This document shows positions 27,031 to 38,060 of a DNA stretch of 64,000 nucleotides, in pieces; the stretch's first letter is position 1, and every line of letters begins with the position of its first letter. Where the stretch lies: NCBI RefSeq assembly GCF_003226535.1, contig NZ_QKOB01000006.1:273136-337135 (forward strand), given 5' to 3'. This stretch comes from Meiothermus sp. Pnk-1 (GTDB lineage: Bacteria; Deinococcota; Deinococci; Deinococcales; Thermaceae). The notes below the pieces were generated by a model. The model was not told the DNA's origin. It saw only the letters and a list, made by a program, of their open reading frames with translations, and ran no database searches. Position numbers and translations under genes: made by a program.

Positions 27031-27586
27031 CCTCTTCCCCCCGTGGACGCTTGAACTTGCTCACGTGCGAACCCACCACACCGTAGTACGACTGCTGCTT
27101 GTAGGTCTTGTCTTTGGCCGGGGCGAACCAGCTCTCGACGGTCTCGGGAGTGTCCTCGCTCTTGGTCACGCTCGAGGCAGGTACCACCCACCACGCCAGC
27201 GCCGGGGCGTCGGTAAAGCGCTCCATGGCCCGCTTTAGCGCGTCCTCGGGGGAGGTGGCCTCGAGCTCGCCCACGTAGTCCACGAAGGTCATCGAGCGCT
27301 TGTGGGAAGTCTTGCGGAAGATCAAGTACTTCTCGCTAACCGATGGCGCTTCGGGGCGTTTAGCGTTTGGCGTTTGGCCTTCGGCCAGCTCTTCCTTCGT
27401 CGCCGAGAAGATCGCCGAGGCGGGGGCCACCCACAGGCTCACCGCCTGGGGCCGGCGGGCGAAGACGTCACGCGCAGTGAGCAGGGCATGTTCGGGATCC
27501 ACCGCATGCACCGAGCCCACCGCCTGATGGGGCTTAGCAGGGGTGTCCTGTTTGAAGACTTCCCAGCGGGGCCACTGTGTGTCCAT
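27023..27586 (-). CDS. paaB: Phenylacetyl-CoA epoxidase subunit PaaB, tandem-domain form
   Basis: 187 residues, about twice the size of E. coli PaaB (95). Two PaaB-like units are visible: residues about 6-66 ([20 protein letters not shown], then [19 protein letters not shown]) and about 82-145 ([20 protein letters not shown], then WWVVPASSV). They are joined by a linker whose DNA is the dispersed GCGTTT repeat (27356-27386). The start is ATG 27586. PaaB bridges the PaaA/PaaC dimers in the epoxidase complex. Confidence 0.92.
   Translation of the reverse strand: MDTQWPRWEVFKQDTPAKPHQAVGSVHAVDPEHALLTARDVFARRPQAVSLWVAPASAIFSATKEELAEGQTPNAKRPEAPSVSEKYLIFRKTSHKRSMTFVDYVGELEATSPEDALKRAMERFTDAPALAWWVVPASSVTKSEDTPETVESWFAPAKDKTYKQQSYYGVVGSHVSKFKRPRGEEDE
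27356..27386. repeat. Dispersed GCGTTTAGC/GCGTTTGGC repeat inside paaB
   Basis: GCGTTTAGC, GCGTTTGG and CGTTTGGCC follow one another. On the coding (minus) strand it reads in frame as QTPNAKRP within the linker between the two PaaB units. The same word occurs in non-coding DNA at 13023, 38720 and 61927, so this looks like an element tolerated in an unstructured linker. Confidence 0.6.
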
Positions 27587-27594
27587 ACAACCCC

Positions 27595-28566
<972 letters not shown>

Positions 28567-28582
28567 GGGCCTACCTCCCAAA

Positions 28583-28596
28583 CTAACGCTCGTTAG
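28583..28596. promoter_or_regulatory. PaaR-type operator upstream of paaA
   Basis: CTAACGCTCGTTAG is a perfect 14-bp palindrome. It fits CNAACGNNCGTTNG, which I recall as the site described for the TetR-family PaaR repressor of Thermus. It lies between the -10 and the Shine-Dalgarno, overlapping the predicted transcription start, an ideal repression position. No regulator gene is adjacent. Confidence 0.8.
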
Positions 28597-28602
28597 GTTA
28601 AG

Positions 28603-28631
28603 AGTATAGCGGGCCAATACCCTGCGATCAA
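28603..28631 (-). promoter_or_regulatory. paaA promoter
   Basis: On the minus strand TTGATC (28626-28631) is followed after 17 bases by TATACT (28603-28608). Transcription would start at about 28596, inside the palindrome at 28583-28596. The -35 overlaps the 3' end of the Uma2-family gene. Confidence 0.75.
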
Positions 28632-29212
28632 GAATCCGGCCCCGTGCGATTCGGACTCAGGCCCGCGTCGGCGTAAATCTCTTCCAGGCTCAGCTTCAAG
28701 CCCAAGCAGGGCAGCTCGAGCGCTCCGCTTCCTTCCACCGTTTCATAGCGCCAGGTGCCGTCCTCGAGCCTCCGGTATACCTCCACCAGCTTTCGGTCGT
28801 ACGAGACGAGAATATAGGCTTTTAGGCTAGGGATTTTGCGGTAATGGTGTAGCTTCTCCCCCCGGTCAATGTCTGAGGTGCTTTCCGACAGCACCTCCAC
28901 GATGAAGCAAGGGAAGCGTTTGTAGCGTGAGCCGTCGTTGCCCTCCTCGCAGGTCACGAACACGTCGGGGTAATAGGTGGGGCCCTCCGGAGTTTGCAGC
29001 AGCATGTTCTCCATATAGACAAAACAACCCGAAGCCCTAGCGGCCGCTCTAACCTGGGTGGCGATGTTCAGGCTGATCGTGGCGTGGTAATCCGTACCGC
29101 CCGCCATTGCAAACAGGTAACCGTCCACGAACTCGTGCCGTACCGAAGAGCGGGCCTCGAGTTCCAGATACCCCTCGAAGGTGGTTTTTCCCACGGGCTC
29201 GGGGCGGGGCAT
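28628..29212 (-). CDS. Uma2-family (DUF820) PD-(D/E)XK nuclease-like protein
   Basis: 194 residues. The family core is clear: [29 protein letters not shown], then YYPDVFVTC and [34 protein letters not shown], with the PD..EVL residues of a PD-(D/E)XK site. The family is abundant in cyanobacteria and Deinococcus-Thermus; the function is unknown, possibly nuclease or restriction-related. The start is ATG 29212 with TATACT 6 bases upstream, leaderless; earlier in-frame codons precede this -10. Divergent from the toxin-antitoxin locus. Confidence 0.88.
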   Translation of the reverse strand: MPRPEPVGKTTFEGYLELEARSSVRHEFVDGYLFAMAGGTDYHATISLNIATQVRAAARASGCFVYMENMLLQTPEGPTYYPDVFVTCEEGNDGSRYKRFPCFIVEVLSESTSDIDRGEKLHHYRKIPSLKAYILVSYDRKLVEVYRRLEDGTWRYETVEGSGALELPCLGLKLSLEEIYADAGLSPNRTGPDS

Positions 29213-29259
29213 GACCTTAGTATAGCCGCCGCACTCTCCCAGACCGGCTCGAGAGGGGT

Positions 29260-29275
29260 GCAATACTTGTATTGC
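29260..29275. promoter_or_regulatory. Palindromic operator overlapping the antitoxin start
   Basis: GCAATAC (29260-29266) and GTATTGC (29269-29275) are perfect 7-bp arms with a TT centre, ending directly before the ATG at 29277. This is the size and placement expected for autoregulation by a ribbon-helix-helix antitoxin. Confidence 0.7.
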
Positions 29276-29276
29276 A

Positions 29277-29489
29277 ATGCTTGCCGTCCGGCTGCCCAAG
29301 GAGATCGAGGCACGCCTCGAAGCGCTGGCCCGGAAGACGGGGCGCAGTAAGAGCTACTACGTGCGCCAGGCCATCCTGGAGCATCTGGACGACCTCGAGG
29401 ACTATTACCTGGCCGTAGAGCGGCTCGAGCAGAACCTCCCCGGCATCCCCCTAGACGCAGTGGAGCGCCGCCTTGGGTTACAGGATTGA
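29277..29489 (+). CDS. Ribbon-helix-helix antitoxin (RelB/CopG-like)
   Basis: 70 residues. The N-terminus MLAVRLPKEIEARLEALARK is the DNA-binding beta-strand and helix of a CopG/MetJ-type fold, followed by TGRSKSYYVRQAILEHLDDL and an extended C-terminal tail for toxin binding. No Shine-Dalgarno is visible; the start follows the operator directly. It overlaps the toxin frame by 17 bases. The partner toxin is frameshifted, so this antitoxin may be an orphan or an autorepressor only. Confidence 0.85.
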   Translation: MLAVRLPKEIEARLEALARKTGRSKSYYVRQAILEHLDDLEDYYLAVERLEQNLPGIPLDAVERRLGLQD

Positions 29490-29717
29490 GTTTGACCCAC
29501 GGGCCAAGAAAGAGCTGGCAAAGCCCGCCGCATCCTGCGCGAGCGGGTGGCCGTACTGGATGATCCCCGCAGCCTCGGAGAGGCGTTGCGCGGACCAGAG
29601 CTGGGTAAGTTCTGGAAGTACCGGGTAGGCGATTATCGGCTGATCTGCCACCTCCAAGACCGGAGGATCGCCATCCTGGTTTTGCGGGTGGGGCATCGCC
29701 GGGACATCTACCGCTGA
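29473..29717 (+). pseudogene. Frameshifted ParE/RelE-type toxin
   Basis: From a TTG at 29473 the frame reads YRIEFDPRAKKELAKP and then leaves the family; it meets TAG near 29627. The rest of the toxin (RILRERVAVLDDPRSLGEAL, KFWKYRVGDYRLICHLQD, VLRVGHRRDIYR) continues in another frame to TGA 29715-29717. From the TTG to that TGA the distance is not a multiple of three (net one base short), and a few residues of the loop after KKEL seem missing, so a small deletion near 29520-29535 is likely. Without frameshifting no functional toxin would be made. Confidence 0.8.
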
Positions 29718-29756
29718 CCGGTACCCCACAGCGGGGGTAAATCCGTTGGAGAGCGC

Positions 29757-30374
29757 TTAGGCCCCTAGAGCCTGTTTCAGCGCTGTCACCATTGCCCGCA
29801 GCTCGCGCACCTCGGCCTCGAGCGCCTCCACCCTGGCTTCGAGCTCGCTCTTCTCCTCCGCCCGCACCACGGGGGAGGGGGTCCCGGCCAGCAGGTGGGC
29901 GTAGCGGGGCTCGCGCTCGCCGCTCTGGCGCTCGAGGCGTGTCACCAGGGGGTGGGGGGCCAGGTTCATCAGGGTACCCAGCACCGCCTCGACCTCCTGG
30001 ATGGAGGCGAACTTGTGCATGGACTCGCTGCGGGCCTTGAGCTCGCCCACCGTCTGGGGGCCGCGCAACATCAGCACCGCCAGCACCGCCAGGGCGGGGG
30101 GCTCGAGCTTGAACTCGCGCTCGAGCAGCTGGCGGTACTTGGGGGCGCGGGCGCCATACTCCTTGACCAAGGCGGTCAGGCGCTTGATCTGGAGGGTGTC
30201 GAGGGCCTCCTGTACCTCGGCGTCGCTGAGGTTGGTGACGGGGTTGCGACCTTGCTTCTGGTTGGCACCCAGCCGAACGGCGTTGAGGGTCAGGGGGTAG
30301 TACTCGGGGGTGGCGAGCTGCTTCTCGATGAGCACTCCCAGCACCCGCACCTCGGTCTCGTTGAGCAGTTCCAC
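29757..30374 (-). CDS. YceH/UPF0502 (DUF480) family protein
   Basis: 205 residues: two winged-helix repeats with ETEVRVLGVLIEKQLATPEYYPLTLNAV, NQKQGRNPV and VLMLRGPQTVGELKARSESMHKF, then a short C-terminal coiled coil (about 172-203). The family is DNA-binding-like but lacks an assigned role. The start is GTG 30374 with TAGAAT 8 bases upstream, suggesting a leaderless message. It sits downstream of glnN in the same direction, 30 bases away. Confidence 0.9.
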   Translation of the reverse strand: MELLNETEVRVLGVLIEKQLATPEYYPLTLNAVRLGANQKQGRNPVTNLSDAEVQEALDTLQIKRLTALVKEYGARAPKYRQLLEREFKLEPPALAVLAVLMLRGPQTVGELKARSESMHKFASIQEVEAVLGTLMNLAPHPLVTRLERQSGEREPRYAHLLAGTPSPVVRAEEKSELEARVEALEAEVRELRAMVTALKQALGA

Positions 30375-30404
30375 GGTCTTAGATTCTAGCCCAGCTCCTC
30401 CCCC

Positions 30405-32567
<2,163 letters not shown>

Positions 32568-32780
32568 CCCTGTTACCCTCCGTGAGCGCCGGGCTTCGCC
32601 TGAGGGTTTTGCCAAGCGTACCTCAAAAGCGAAACTCAAGGCGGGAAATCTCTTCCCACTGTGCAGCATATCACGTCCTTGGAGCAAGTTGTCCAGCAAA
32701 TTTTGACCAACGTTCGCTCTCGGATGTACACCTTGCACCCGGCGCCGCTCCTCTCCCCGGATTCCGGCCATAATGGAGCC

Positions 32781-33548
32781 ATGCAGCGCCTATACCACAT
32801 CGGTTTCGGCAAGGAGGACCTCGGCGCCACCCCACCCACCCTGGCCATCCTGAGCGGCGACCCTGACCGGGCCAGCCTGATCGCGCAGCGGTGGCTGCAC
32901 GATAGCAAAGTCCTCTCGGAGAACCGGGGGCTCGCCAGCTACTTGGGAAACTTGCCCAACGGTAGGCCGGTGATCTCGGCGACCAGCGGGATGGGCGCAC
33001 CGTCTTTGAGCATCGTGGTGAACGAGCTGGTCCAGCTGGGCATCCGCACCATCATCCGGGTGGGAACCTGCGGCTCGATCCAAGACCATGTGCCGCCCGG
33101 GAGCGTCGTGATCAGCCAGGCTGCCCTAGCCCGCCAGGGTGCGGCCAACGACATCGCCCCGCCCGAATACCCGGCCAGCGCCGACCCCTTCCTCACCGTG
33201 GCCTTGGTGGAAGCCGCCCAAGCCTTGGGCATCGAGTACCATTTAGGGATCACCGCCTCGGTGGATACCTTTTACGAAGGGCAAGAGCGCACCGACTCCG
33301 CCAACCCCCACCTGCTCCGGACCCTTCAGGGCATCACCGAGGAGTACCGCAAGCTGCGCATCCTAAACTATGAGATGGAGGCGGGAACGCTCTTCAAGAT
33401 GGGCAACGTCTACGGGTTCGCCGCGGCCTGCGTTTGCGGGGTGATCGCCCAGCGCACCCGCTCCGAACAGCCGGTGCTCGAGGCCAAAGCCCAAGCGGTG
33501 GACCGGGCCATCCGTGTCGCGTTGGCCGCGGCGGAACGCTTCGCCTAA
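32781..33548 (+). CDS. Nucleoside phosphorylase (uridine/purine nucleoside phosphorylase family)
   Basis: 255 residues of the PNP/UDP phosphorylase fold: [12 protein letters not shown] (phosphate loop), [27 protein letters not shown], and the [11 protein letters not shown] ribose-binding motif that is typical of uridine phosphorylase-like members. It cleaves nucleosides with phosphate to ribose-1-phosphate and base; purine versus pyrimidine preference cannot be read here. The ATG at 32781 has CATAAT 6 bases upstream (leaderless pattern). It converges on the lyxose-isomerase gene with one base between stops. Confidence 0.88.
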   Translation: MQRLYHIGFGKEDLGATPPTLAILSGDPDRASLIAQRWLHDSKVLSENRGLASYLGNLPNGRPVISATSGMGAPSLSIVVNELVQLGIRTIIRVGTCGSIQDHVPPGSVVISQAALARQGAANDIAPPEYPASADPFLTVALVEAAQALGIEYHLGITASVDTFYEGQERTDSANPHLLRTLQGITEEYRKLRILNYEMEAGTLFKMGNVYGFAAACVCGVIAQRTRSEQPVLEAKAQAVDRAIRVALAAAERFA

Positions 33549-33549
33549 A

Positions 33550-34239
33550 TCAGGGGAGGCGGCAGTACCGAGGGTAATCTCCTACCAACAGCCGGTAGGG
33601 TTCCTCGTCCTCCTCCACGGTGGGGAAGCGGCCTACCGCTTCGTAGAAGCGGTTGTCGGTGAGGTCGTCGTTGACGGTGGAGACCTCTCCGACGAGCACC
33701 GGGGCCTCGAGCGCGCGAAACTGGTGGTACTGGTAGGGCCTAAGGGTGATGGACTCCCCGGGCGCCAAGACCACCGCACCGCCCGCAGGCACGGTGCGCC
33801 AGACCCCGTCGCAGTTCACCCGCACGTCCTCTCGGGAGAAACCTTCATGCGCATCGGCCTGGTGCAAGACGACCTCGAGCTTCCCCCCGCCGCGGTTGAT
33901 GATGTCCTCCGTTTTGCGCCAGTGGAAGTGGTGCAGCACGAGCTGTCCCGGTTGGCAGACCAAGATCTTCTCGCAGTAGACCTTGCCTTCGCCGCGCCCC
34001 AGCTCCTCCAGGGTCCCGTTGCGCAGGGTGAAGAGCAACACCCCCTTTTCCTCGTATGCGCCAAGGCCGAAGTCGGTGACGTCCCAGCCCAGACCCCGTT
34101 CGACGATCTCGGCCACTTCGGGACCTTTGGCAGCCCACTCCTGTGGGGTCCAGCGGGCGAAGGGGGGCAGGAAAAAGCCCATCTGGCGGATGAAGGCTTC
34201 CCCCTCGCGGATGGCACGGTTGATCTCGGAACGTTTCAC
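33550..34239 (-). CDS. D-lyxose isomerase family cupin
   Basis: 229 residues matching the D-lyxose ketol-isomerase family: a cupin with metal ligands in HHFHWRKTEDIINRGGG (His pair and Glu) and a later His in PYQYHQF. Characterised relatives interconvert D-lyxose and D-xylulose and D-mannose and D-fructose. It is the last gene of a four-gene sugar operon, its ATG overlapping the kinase stop (ATGA). Context with two sugar kinases and a class I aldolase suggests entry of an aldose into a keto-sugar route. Confidence 0.85.
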   Translation of the reverse strand: MKRSEINRAIREGEAFIRQMGFFLPPFARWTPQEWAAKGPEVAEIVERGLGWDVTDFGLGAYEEKGVLLFTLRNGTLEELGRGEGKVYCEKILVCQPGQLVLHHFHWRKTEDIINRGGGKLEVVLHQADAHEGFSREDVRVNCDGVWRTVPAGGAVVLAPGESITLRPYQYHQFRALEAPVLVGEVSTVNDDLTDNRFYEAVGRFPTVEEDEEPYRLLVGDYPRYCRLP

Positions 34240-35222
34240 AGGTCACCTCCTGACAGCACCGGGACCTGCTGGGCCATGGACTCGAGTTCCGCCCAGTCGG
34301 TAATGCCCGGCATGGCCCCCACCGCCCGTACGCACATAGCCCCGGCGGCGCTGCCCAGCTGGCCGCATTCGCAGAGCCCCCGCCCCCGCAGCCACCCGGC
34401 CAGAAACCCCGCAATGAAGGCATCCCCGGCCCCGGTGCCATCCACTGCCGGCACCGCCAGGGCGCCTAGGCGATACCGCTCCCCTCTCCGGCTGATCACC
34501 CAAGCCCCCTCCGGCCCCATCTTGAGCGCGACCACCTGCCGTACCCCCAGGGCGAAAAGCTCCTCCGCCACCGCCTTTGGCTCCCACTTCCCGGTGATGT
34601 GTCGAGCGTCGTGGATGGAGGGAAAGAAGAAGTCGCTATAGGGCAAGACCGCGTGGATCCGCTCCCAGCGCCCCGTAGCGTCCCAAACGTTGTCAAGCGA
34701 GGTAAGAAACCCCAGCTCCAAGGCCTGGGCCAGAAGCCTGGCCGCCGGAGCACCCTCTGGATCATCCATCCCCGGCAGGGCAAAGAACCCCGCCAGGTGC
34801 AGGAGCTTTGCCCCTCGAGCCCTGAGTTCCGCCAAGGGCACGTCCGCAGGGGTGAGCCGGGCGTTGGCCCCGATGGCGTGGATGAAGGTGCGCTCCCCTT
34901 CAGGGTCCACCAGGACCTGGGTGGCCGAGGTCGCGGCCTGGGGGTCACGGATCAATAGGCTTTGGGCCCCGTGCCGAGCGGCCTCGTTTGCCAGGAAGTC
35001 CCCGAAGCCATCCTGGCCCACCCGCCCGATCACCGCGCTGGAGATGCCGAAGCGGGCCAGCGCGTAGCCGGTGCTGGCTGCCGACCCTCCTGAGCACAGC
35101 AGGATCTCCTCGACCAGCTCGAGCTGGCCCCTCCCAGCGCTGCCCTGCACCGGCCGCGCCACCACATCGGCCACCACGATGCCTACGCTGACCGCTTCCA
35201 GGCCGCCCACCTTCGCCCTCAC
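34236..35222 (-). CDS. PfkB/ribokinase-family sugar kinase
   Basis: About 328 residues. PfkB motifs: CSGGSAASTGYALARFG near the N-terminus and the catalytic DGTGAGDAFIAGF near the C-terminus, whose Asp is the base. The GTG at 35222 overlaps the aldolase stop (GTGA); a second GTG at 35210 has GAGGG upstream and is an alternative. Following an aldolase and preceding a sugar isomerase, it could make the bis- or 1-phosphorylated ketose cleaved by that aldolase, as LacC does for LacD. Substrate not established. Confidence 0.85.
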   Translation of the reverse strand: MRAKVGGLEAVSVGIVVADVVARPVQGSAGRGQLELVEEILLCSGGSAASTGYALARFGISSAVIGRVGQDGFGDFLANEAARHGAQSLLIRDPQAATSATQVLVDPEGERTFIHAIGANARLTPADVPLAELRARGAKLLHLAGFFALPGMDDPEGAPAARLLAQALELGFLTSLDNVWDATGRWERIHAVLPYSDFFFPSIHDARHITGKWEPKAVAEELFALGVRQVVALKMGPEGAWVISRRGERYRLGALAVPAVDGTGAGDAFIAGFLAGWLRGRGLCECGQLGSAAGAMCVRAVGAMPGITDWAELESMAQQVPVLSGGDL

Positions 35223-35980
35223 ATCGAAGCCCGAATGGCCGCGATGGCCTCGGCCATATCGGGCCGCTGCCAGACGTTGCGCCCGATCACCACCCCCCGC
35301 GCCCCCATCCGTAGCCCCTCGGCGATGCGGCGGTAGAGGGCCTCGGGGTTGTCCTGCCTGGCCCCGCCCAAAAACACCGTCGGGATCTCCCAAGCTAAAA
35401 TCTGCTCGAGCGCGGCCTCTCCCACCACAGGGATCTTGAGGATGTCGGCCCCTAGTTCCACGGCGATGCGCGCGGCGTGGACGATCACCCGGTCGTGCTC
35501 CTCCGCGTCCAGGGCAGACCCCATCCACAGGGGCTCGAGCATCAGGGGAAAACCGGCACGGTCGGCCTCCTCGGCGACTTGGGCGATCATGACCAGGTTC
35601 TCGCGGATCACCTGGGGGGGTAACCCCCAAGGGAACAACAGCTTGACCGCCTGAGCCCCCAGAGCTTCAGCCCGGCGCACGGTGCTCACCGGGATCTCCG
35701 CTTGGATCGCCGCTTGCACCCCGGGCTGGGTGCTCCAAAGCTGGAAATCCAGGGTCAGGGTCAGGCTCATCTCCCCCCGCTCGGCCCCGATCCGCTTGGC
35801 CAGCCCTGCCGACATCAAAGTTCCGTCCACCCCGGCTTGGCGCAGGGAGTGGAGCAGCGCTCGAGGGCGCTCGAGCCCCGGCAGGTTGCCCATGCTCAGC
35901 CCGTGGTCGATGGGGACGATGAGGGCTTTGCGTTGGGGGGGTAGGACGCGCTGAAGCCGTTGTTGCAAAGTCTCGTTCAT
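35219..35980 (-). CDS. Class I aldolase (DeoC/FbaB/LacD family)
   Basis: 253 residues, TIM-barrel Schiff-base aldolase. IVPIDHGLSMG at the N-terminus, the predicted lysine in GADILKIPVVGE (about 175-185) and the phosphate motif GARGVVIGRNVWQRPD are present. The ATG at 35980 has GGGGAGA upstream; the 25 upstream in-frame codons lack family similarity. Candidate substrates are fructose-, tagatose- or deoxy-sugar phosphates. It sits between an FGGY kinase (16 bases upstream) and a PfkB kinase (4-base overlap). Confidence 0.85.
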   Translation of the reverse strand: MNETLQQRLQRVLPPQRKALIVPIDHGLSMGNLPGLERPRALLHSLRQAGVDGTLMSAGLAKRIGAERGEMSLTLTLDFQLWSTQPGVQAAIQAEIPVSTVRRAEALGAQAVKLLFPWGLPPQVIRENLVMIAQVAEEADRAGFPLMLEPLWMGSALDAEEHDRVIVHAARIAVELGADILKIPVVGEAALEQILAWEIPTVFLGGARQDNPEALYRRIAEGLRMGARGVVIGRNVWQRPDMAEAIAAIRASM

Positions 35981-35996
35981 GAGGTCTCCCCTGCTA

Positions 35997-37415
35997 TTAT
36001 CCCCAACCTTTGAGCCTTGGGTATAGCTCCTCGAAGCGAACATAGGCCGCCTCATACGGTGAAGGCTGCGGCTCAGCCACGGGTACTAAGGGCTCGGCGG
36101 GCCAATCGGGATAGGGGCCGGTGGCCATCGCGGCCAGGAGGGCTGCTCCCCGGGCCGAGGCCGCCGCAACCGAGCTGGCCCATAGCGGACGGCCCAATAC
36201 GTCCGAGAGCATCTGCCGCCAGAAGGGCTCGAGCGTCCCTCCCCCGGCGAGGCGCAGGGGGGTGGCGGCGGGAATCGCCGGACCCAAGGCCTCCAACCCC
36301 TGGCGCAGGGCAAAGGCCAAGCCCTCGAGCGCCGCGCGCACCAGATGTGACCGGGTATGCCCCAGGCCCAACCCGGCCCACGCCCCCCGCGCTTGGGGGT
36401 CCAGGTGGGGGGTGCGCTCCCCGGTCAGGTAGGGCAGAAAGGTCAGGCCCTCGCAGCCGGGAGGAACCCTTTGGGCTTCGGCGTAGGCCGTAGCCCAGTC
36501 CAGCCCGAGCACACCCAGCACCCACTCCAGCGCGATCCCTGCGTTCTGCATGGCGGCCAGGGCGTACCAGCGGCCCGGCTGGGCCGCCCGGTAGAGATGG
36601 GTGCGCAAAGTGGGGTCGATCCGGGCCTCCTCGAGCACCACCGCGATCTGGGCCCCCGAGCCCACGGTGAGCTGCGCCTCGCCGGGGGCCAGGCCGCTGC
36701 CCAACAGCGCCGCCGCGGTATCGGCAGCCCCCGCCGCGACGGGAATCCCCGCCGAAAGCCCCAGGTGGGCGGCGGCCTCCTCGGTCAGACACCCCGCCAC
36801 CGAGGCCGAGGGTACGAGGGGAGCCAGCCAGTCCTGCCGCAAATCCAGCTCCTCGAGCAGGGCGTGAAACCACCCATCCGCCTCGAGGTCGTACATGAGC
36901 GTCGCCGAGGCGTCCGAGGGCTCGGCCCGGGCCTCCCCGGTGAGCCGCAGGCGCAGCCAGTCCTTGGGCTGCAAGGCCCAGCGCGCCCGCCGGTAGACCT
37001 CGGGCTCGTGGCGCCTGAGCCATAACAGGCTCGGCCCGGCCATCCCCACCGCAGGGGGGTTGGCGAGCCGGCGGCGGAACTCCGCCGGAAGGCGGCGGTA
37101 GAGTTCGAGCTCTGCTCCCGAACGCCCATCCGCCCAGAGGATTGCCGGACGAAGCGGGGCGCCATCCGCCTGGCACAACACCACCCCGTGCATCTGCCCG
37201 GAAAGGCCTATGGCCTGTACCCGAGCAGGGTCAGGCACCGCTTTTCGCACCGCCTCTCCTGCTGCACTCCACCAGGCTTGGGGGTCGGACTCAGCCCAAC
37301 CGGGGCGGGGGGAGCGCACCGGGTAAGCCCGGCTAGCCTCCCCGCGCACCCGCCCCGCCTCGTCCAGCAAAAGCACCTTGAGCGAGCCGGTGCCCAGATC
37401 GAGGCCGAGGAACAT
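35997..37415 (-). CDS. FGGY-family carbohydrate kinase (xylulokinase-like)
   Basis: 472 residues, two actin-like domains: LDLGTGSLKVLLLDEAG (N-terminal phosphate loop), IGLSGQMHGVVL (a motif typical of xylulokinases), GAADTAAALLGSG and LAGGGTLEPFWRQMLSDVLGRPL. The LSGQMHG motif favours D-xylulose as substrate, but no xylose isomerase gene is adjacent; the isomerase of this operon is the lyxose type, which also yields D-xylulose. First sugar gene of the operon, 23 bases after a small membrane-protein gene. Confidence 0.88.
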   Translation of the reverse strand: MFLGLDLGTGSLKVLLLDEAGRVRGEASRAYPVRSPRPGWAESDPQAWWSAAGEAVRKAVPDPARVQAIGLSGQMHGVVLCQADGAPLRPAILWADGRSGAELELYRRLPAEFRRRLANPPAVGMAGPSLLWLRRHEPEVYRRARWALQPKDWLRLRLTGEARAEPSDASATLMYDLEADGWFHALLEELDLRQDWLAPLVPSASVAGCLTEEAAAHLGLSAGIPVAAGAADTAAALLGSGLAPGEAQLTVGSGAQIAVVLEEARIDPTLRTHLYRAAQPGRWYALAAMQNAGIALEWVLGVLGLDWATAYAEAQRVPPGCEGLTFLPYLTGERTPHLDPQARGAWAGLGLGHTRSHLVRAALEGLAFALRQGLEALGPAIPAATPLRLAGGGTLEPFWRQMLSDVLGRPLWASSVAAASARGAALLAAMATGPYPDWPAEPLVPVAEPQPSPYEAAYVRFEELYPRLKGWG

Positions 37416-37438
37416 GCCCTGATTCTACCCCCGGTCGG

Positions 37439-37954
37439 TTACCCGACCCGCACCCGCACGGTGTGATACCCGGTCGCGCCATCCGGCAGGGGTTCGCGGC
37501 GGGTGGCCTCCTGAACTTTCTCGCCCACCTCCACCGCCCGCACCTGCAAGGCGCGATCCTCAGGCACAGGGCGAACCAAGCGACCCCGGCCCCACCCAGC
37601 GAGCCCGAGCAGGGCGGTGTAGATCAGCCCAGCCAGCCAACCGCCCAAAAGAGCGTACAGGGCAAACCCCAAGACCAAAGCCGCCCACCCCCAGCGGCGG
37701 AAGGCCCAGAGCAAAAAGGGGTGTAACGCCAGCCACACCCCCACCGCGCCCACGAAGGCCAGGTCCTTGGCCAGCTCGCCGTAGCCAAGAACCCGGTGAA
37801 CCAGGTTGAACACGGCGGGTACTCCCAGCCAGAAGGTCATCTGGGCGTAAAGGTTGAGCAAAGGGTAGCTCAGGCCCCACCGGTAAAACAAAAACCCCAT
37901 CCCGGCCAACCCCACCCCAACCAACACACCCCAGCCCACGTCACCCCGGCGCAT
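37439..37954 (-). CDS. Small integral membrane protein of unknown function
   Basis: 171 residues with four hydrophobic helices (about 7-27, 33-54, 62-83 and 88-117) and a charged cytoplasmic C-terminal tail of about 45 residues with VRVRVG at the end. I do not recognise the family. It precedes the FGGY kinase by 23 bases on the same strand, so co-transcription with the sugar operon is likely, though a role in sugar uptake is only a guess. Confidence 0.6.
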   Translation of the reverse strand: MRRGDVGWGVLVGVGLAGMGFLFYRWGLSYPLLNLYAQMTFWLGVPAVFNLVHRVLGYGELAKDLAFVGAVGVWLALHPFLLWAFRRWGWAALVLGFALYALLGGWLAGLIYTALLGLAGWGRGRLVRPVPEDRALQVRAVEVGEKVQEATRREPLPDGATGYHTVRVRVG

Positions 37955-38060
37955 GCCTCACCCCGCGGAACTCGAGATTAAGGCCATCCTAGGGCGTGCA
38001 GGCAACGCCAAAAGTAAGGGTATAGCCTTTACCGCCAGGCCGCTCGAGCCCCGAAAACGC

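Noticed and set aside
36073-37176. 367-codon minus-strand frame within the FGGY kinase
   Set aside because: Shadow of the kinase in another frame; the kinase motifs are unmistakable.
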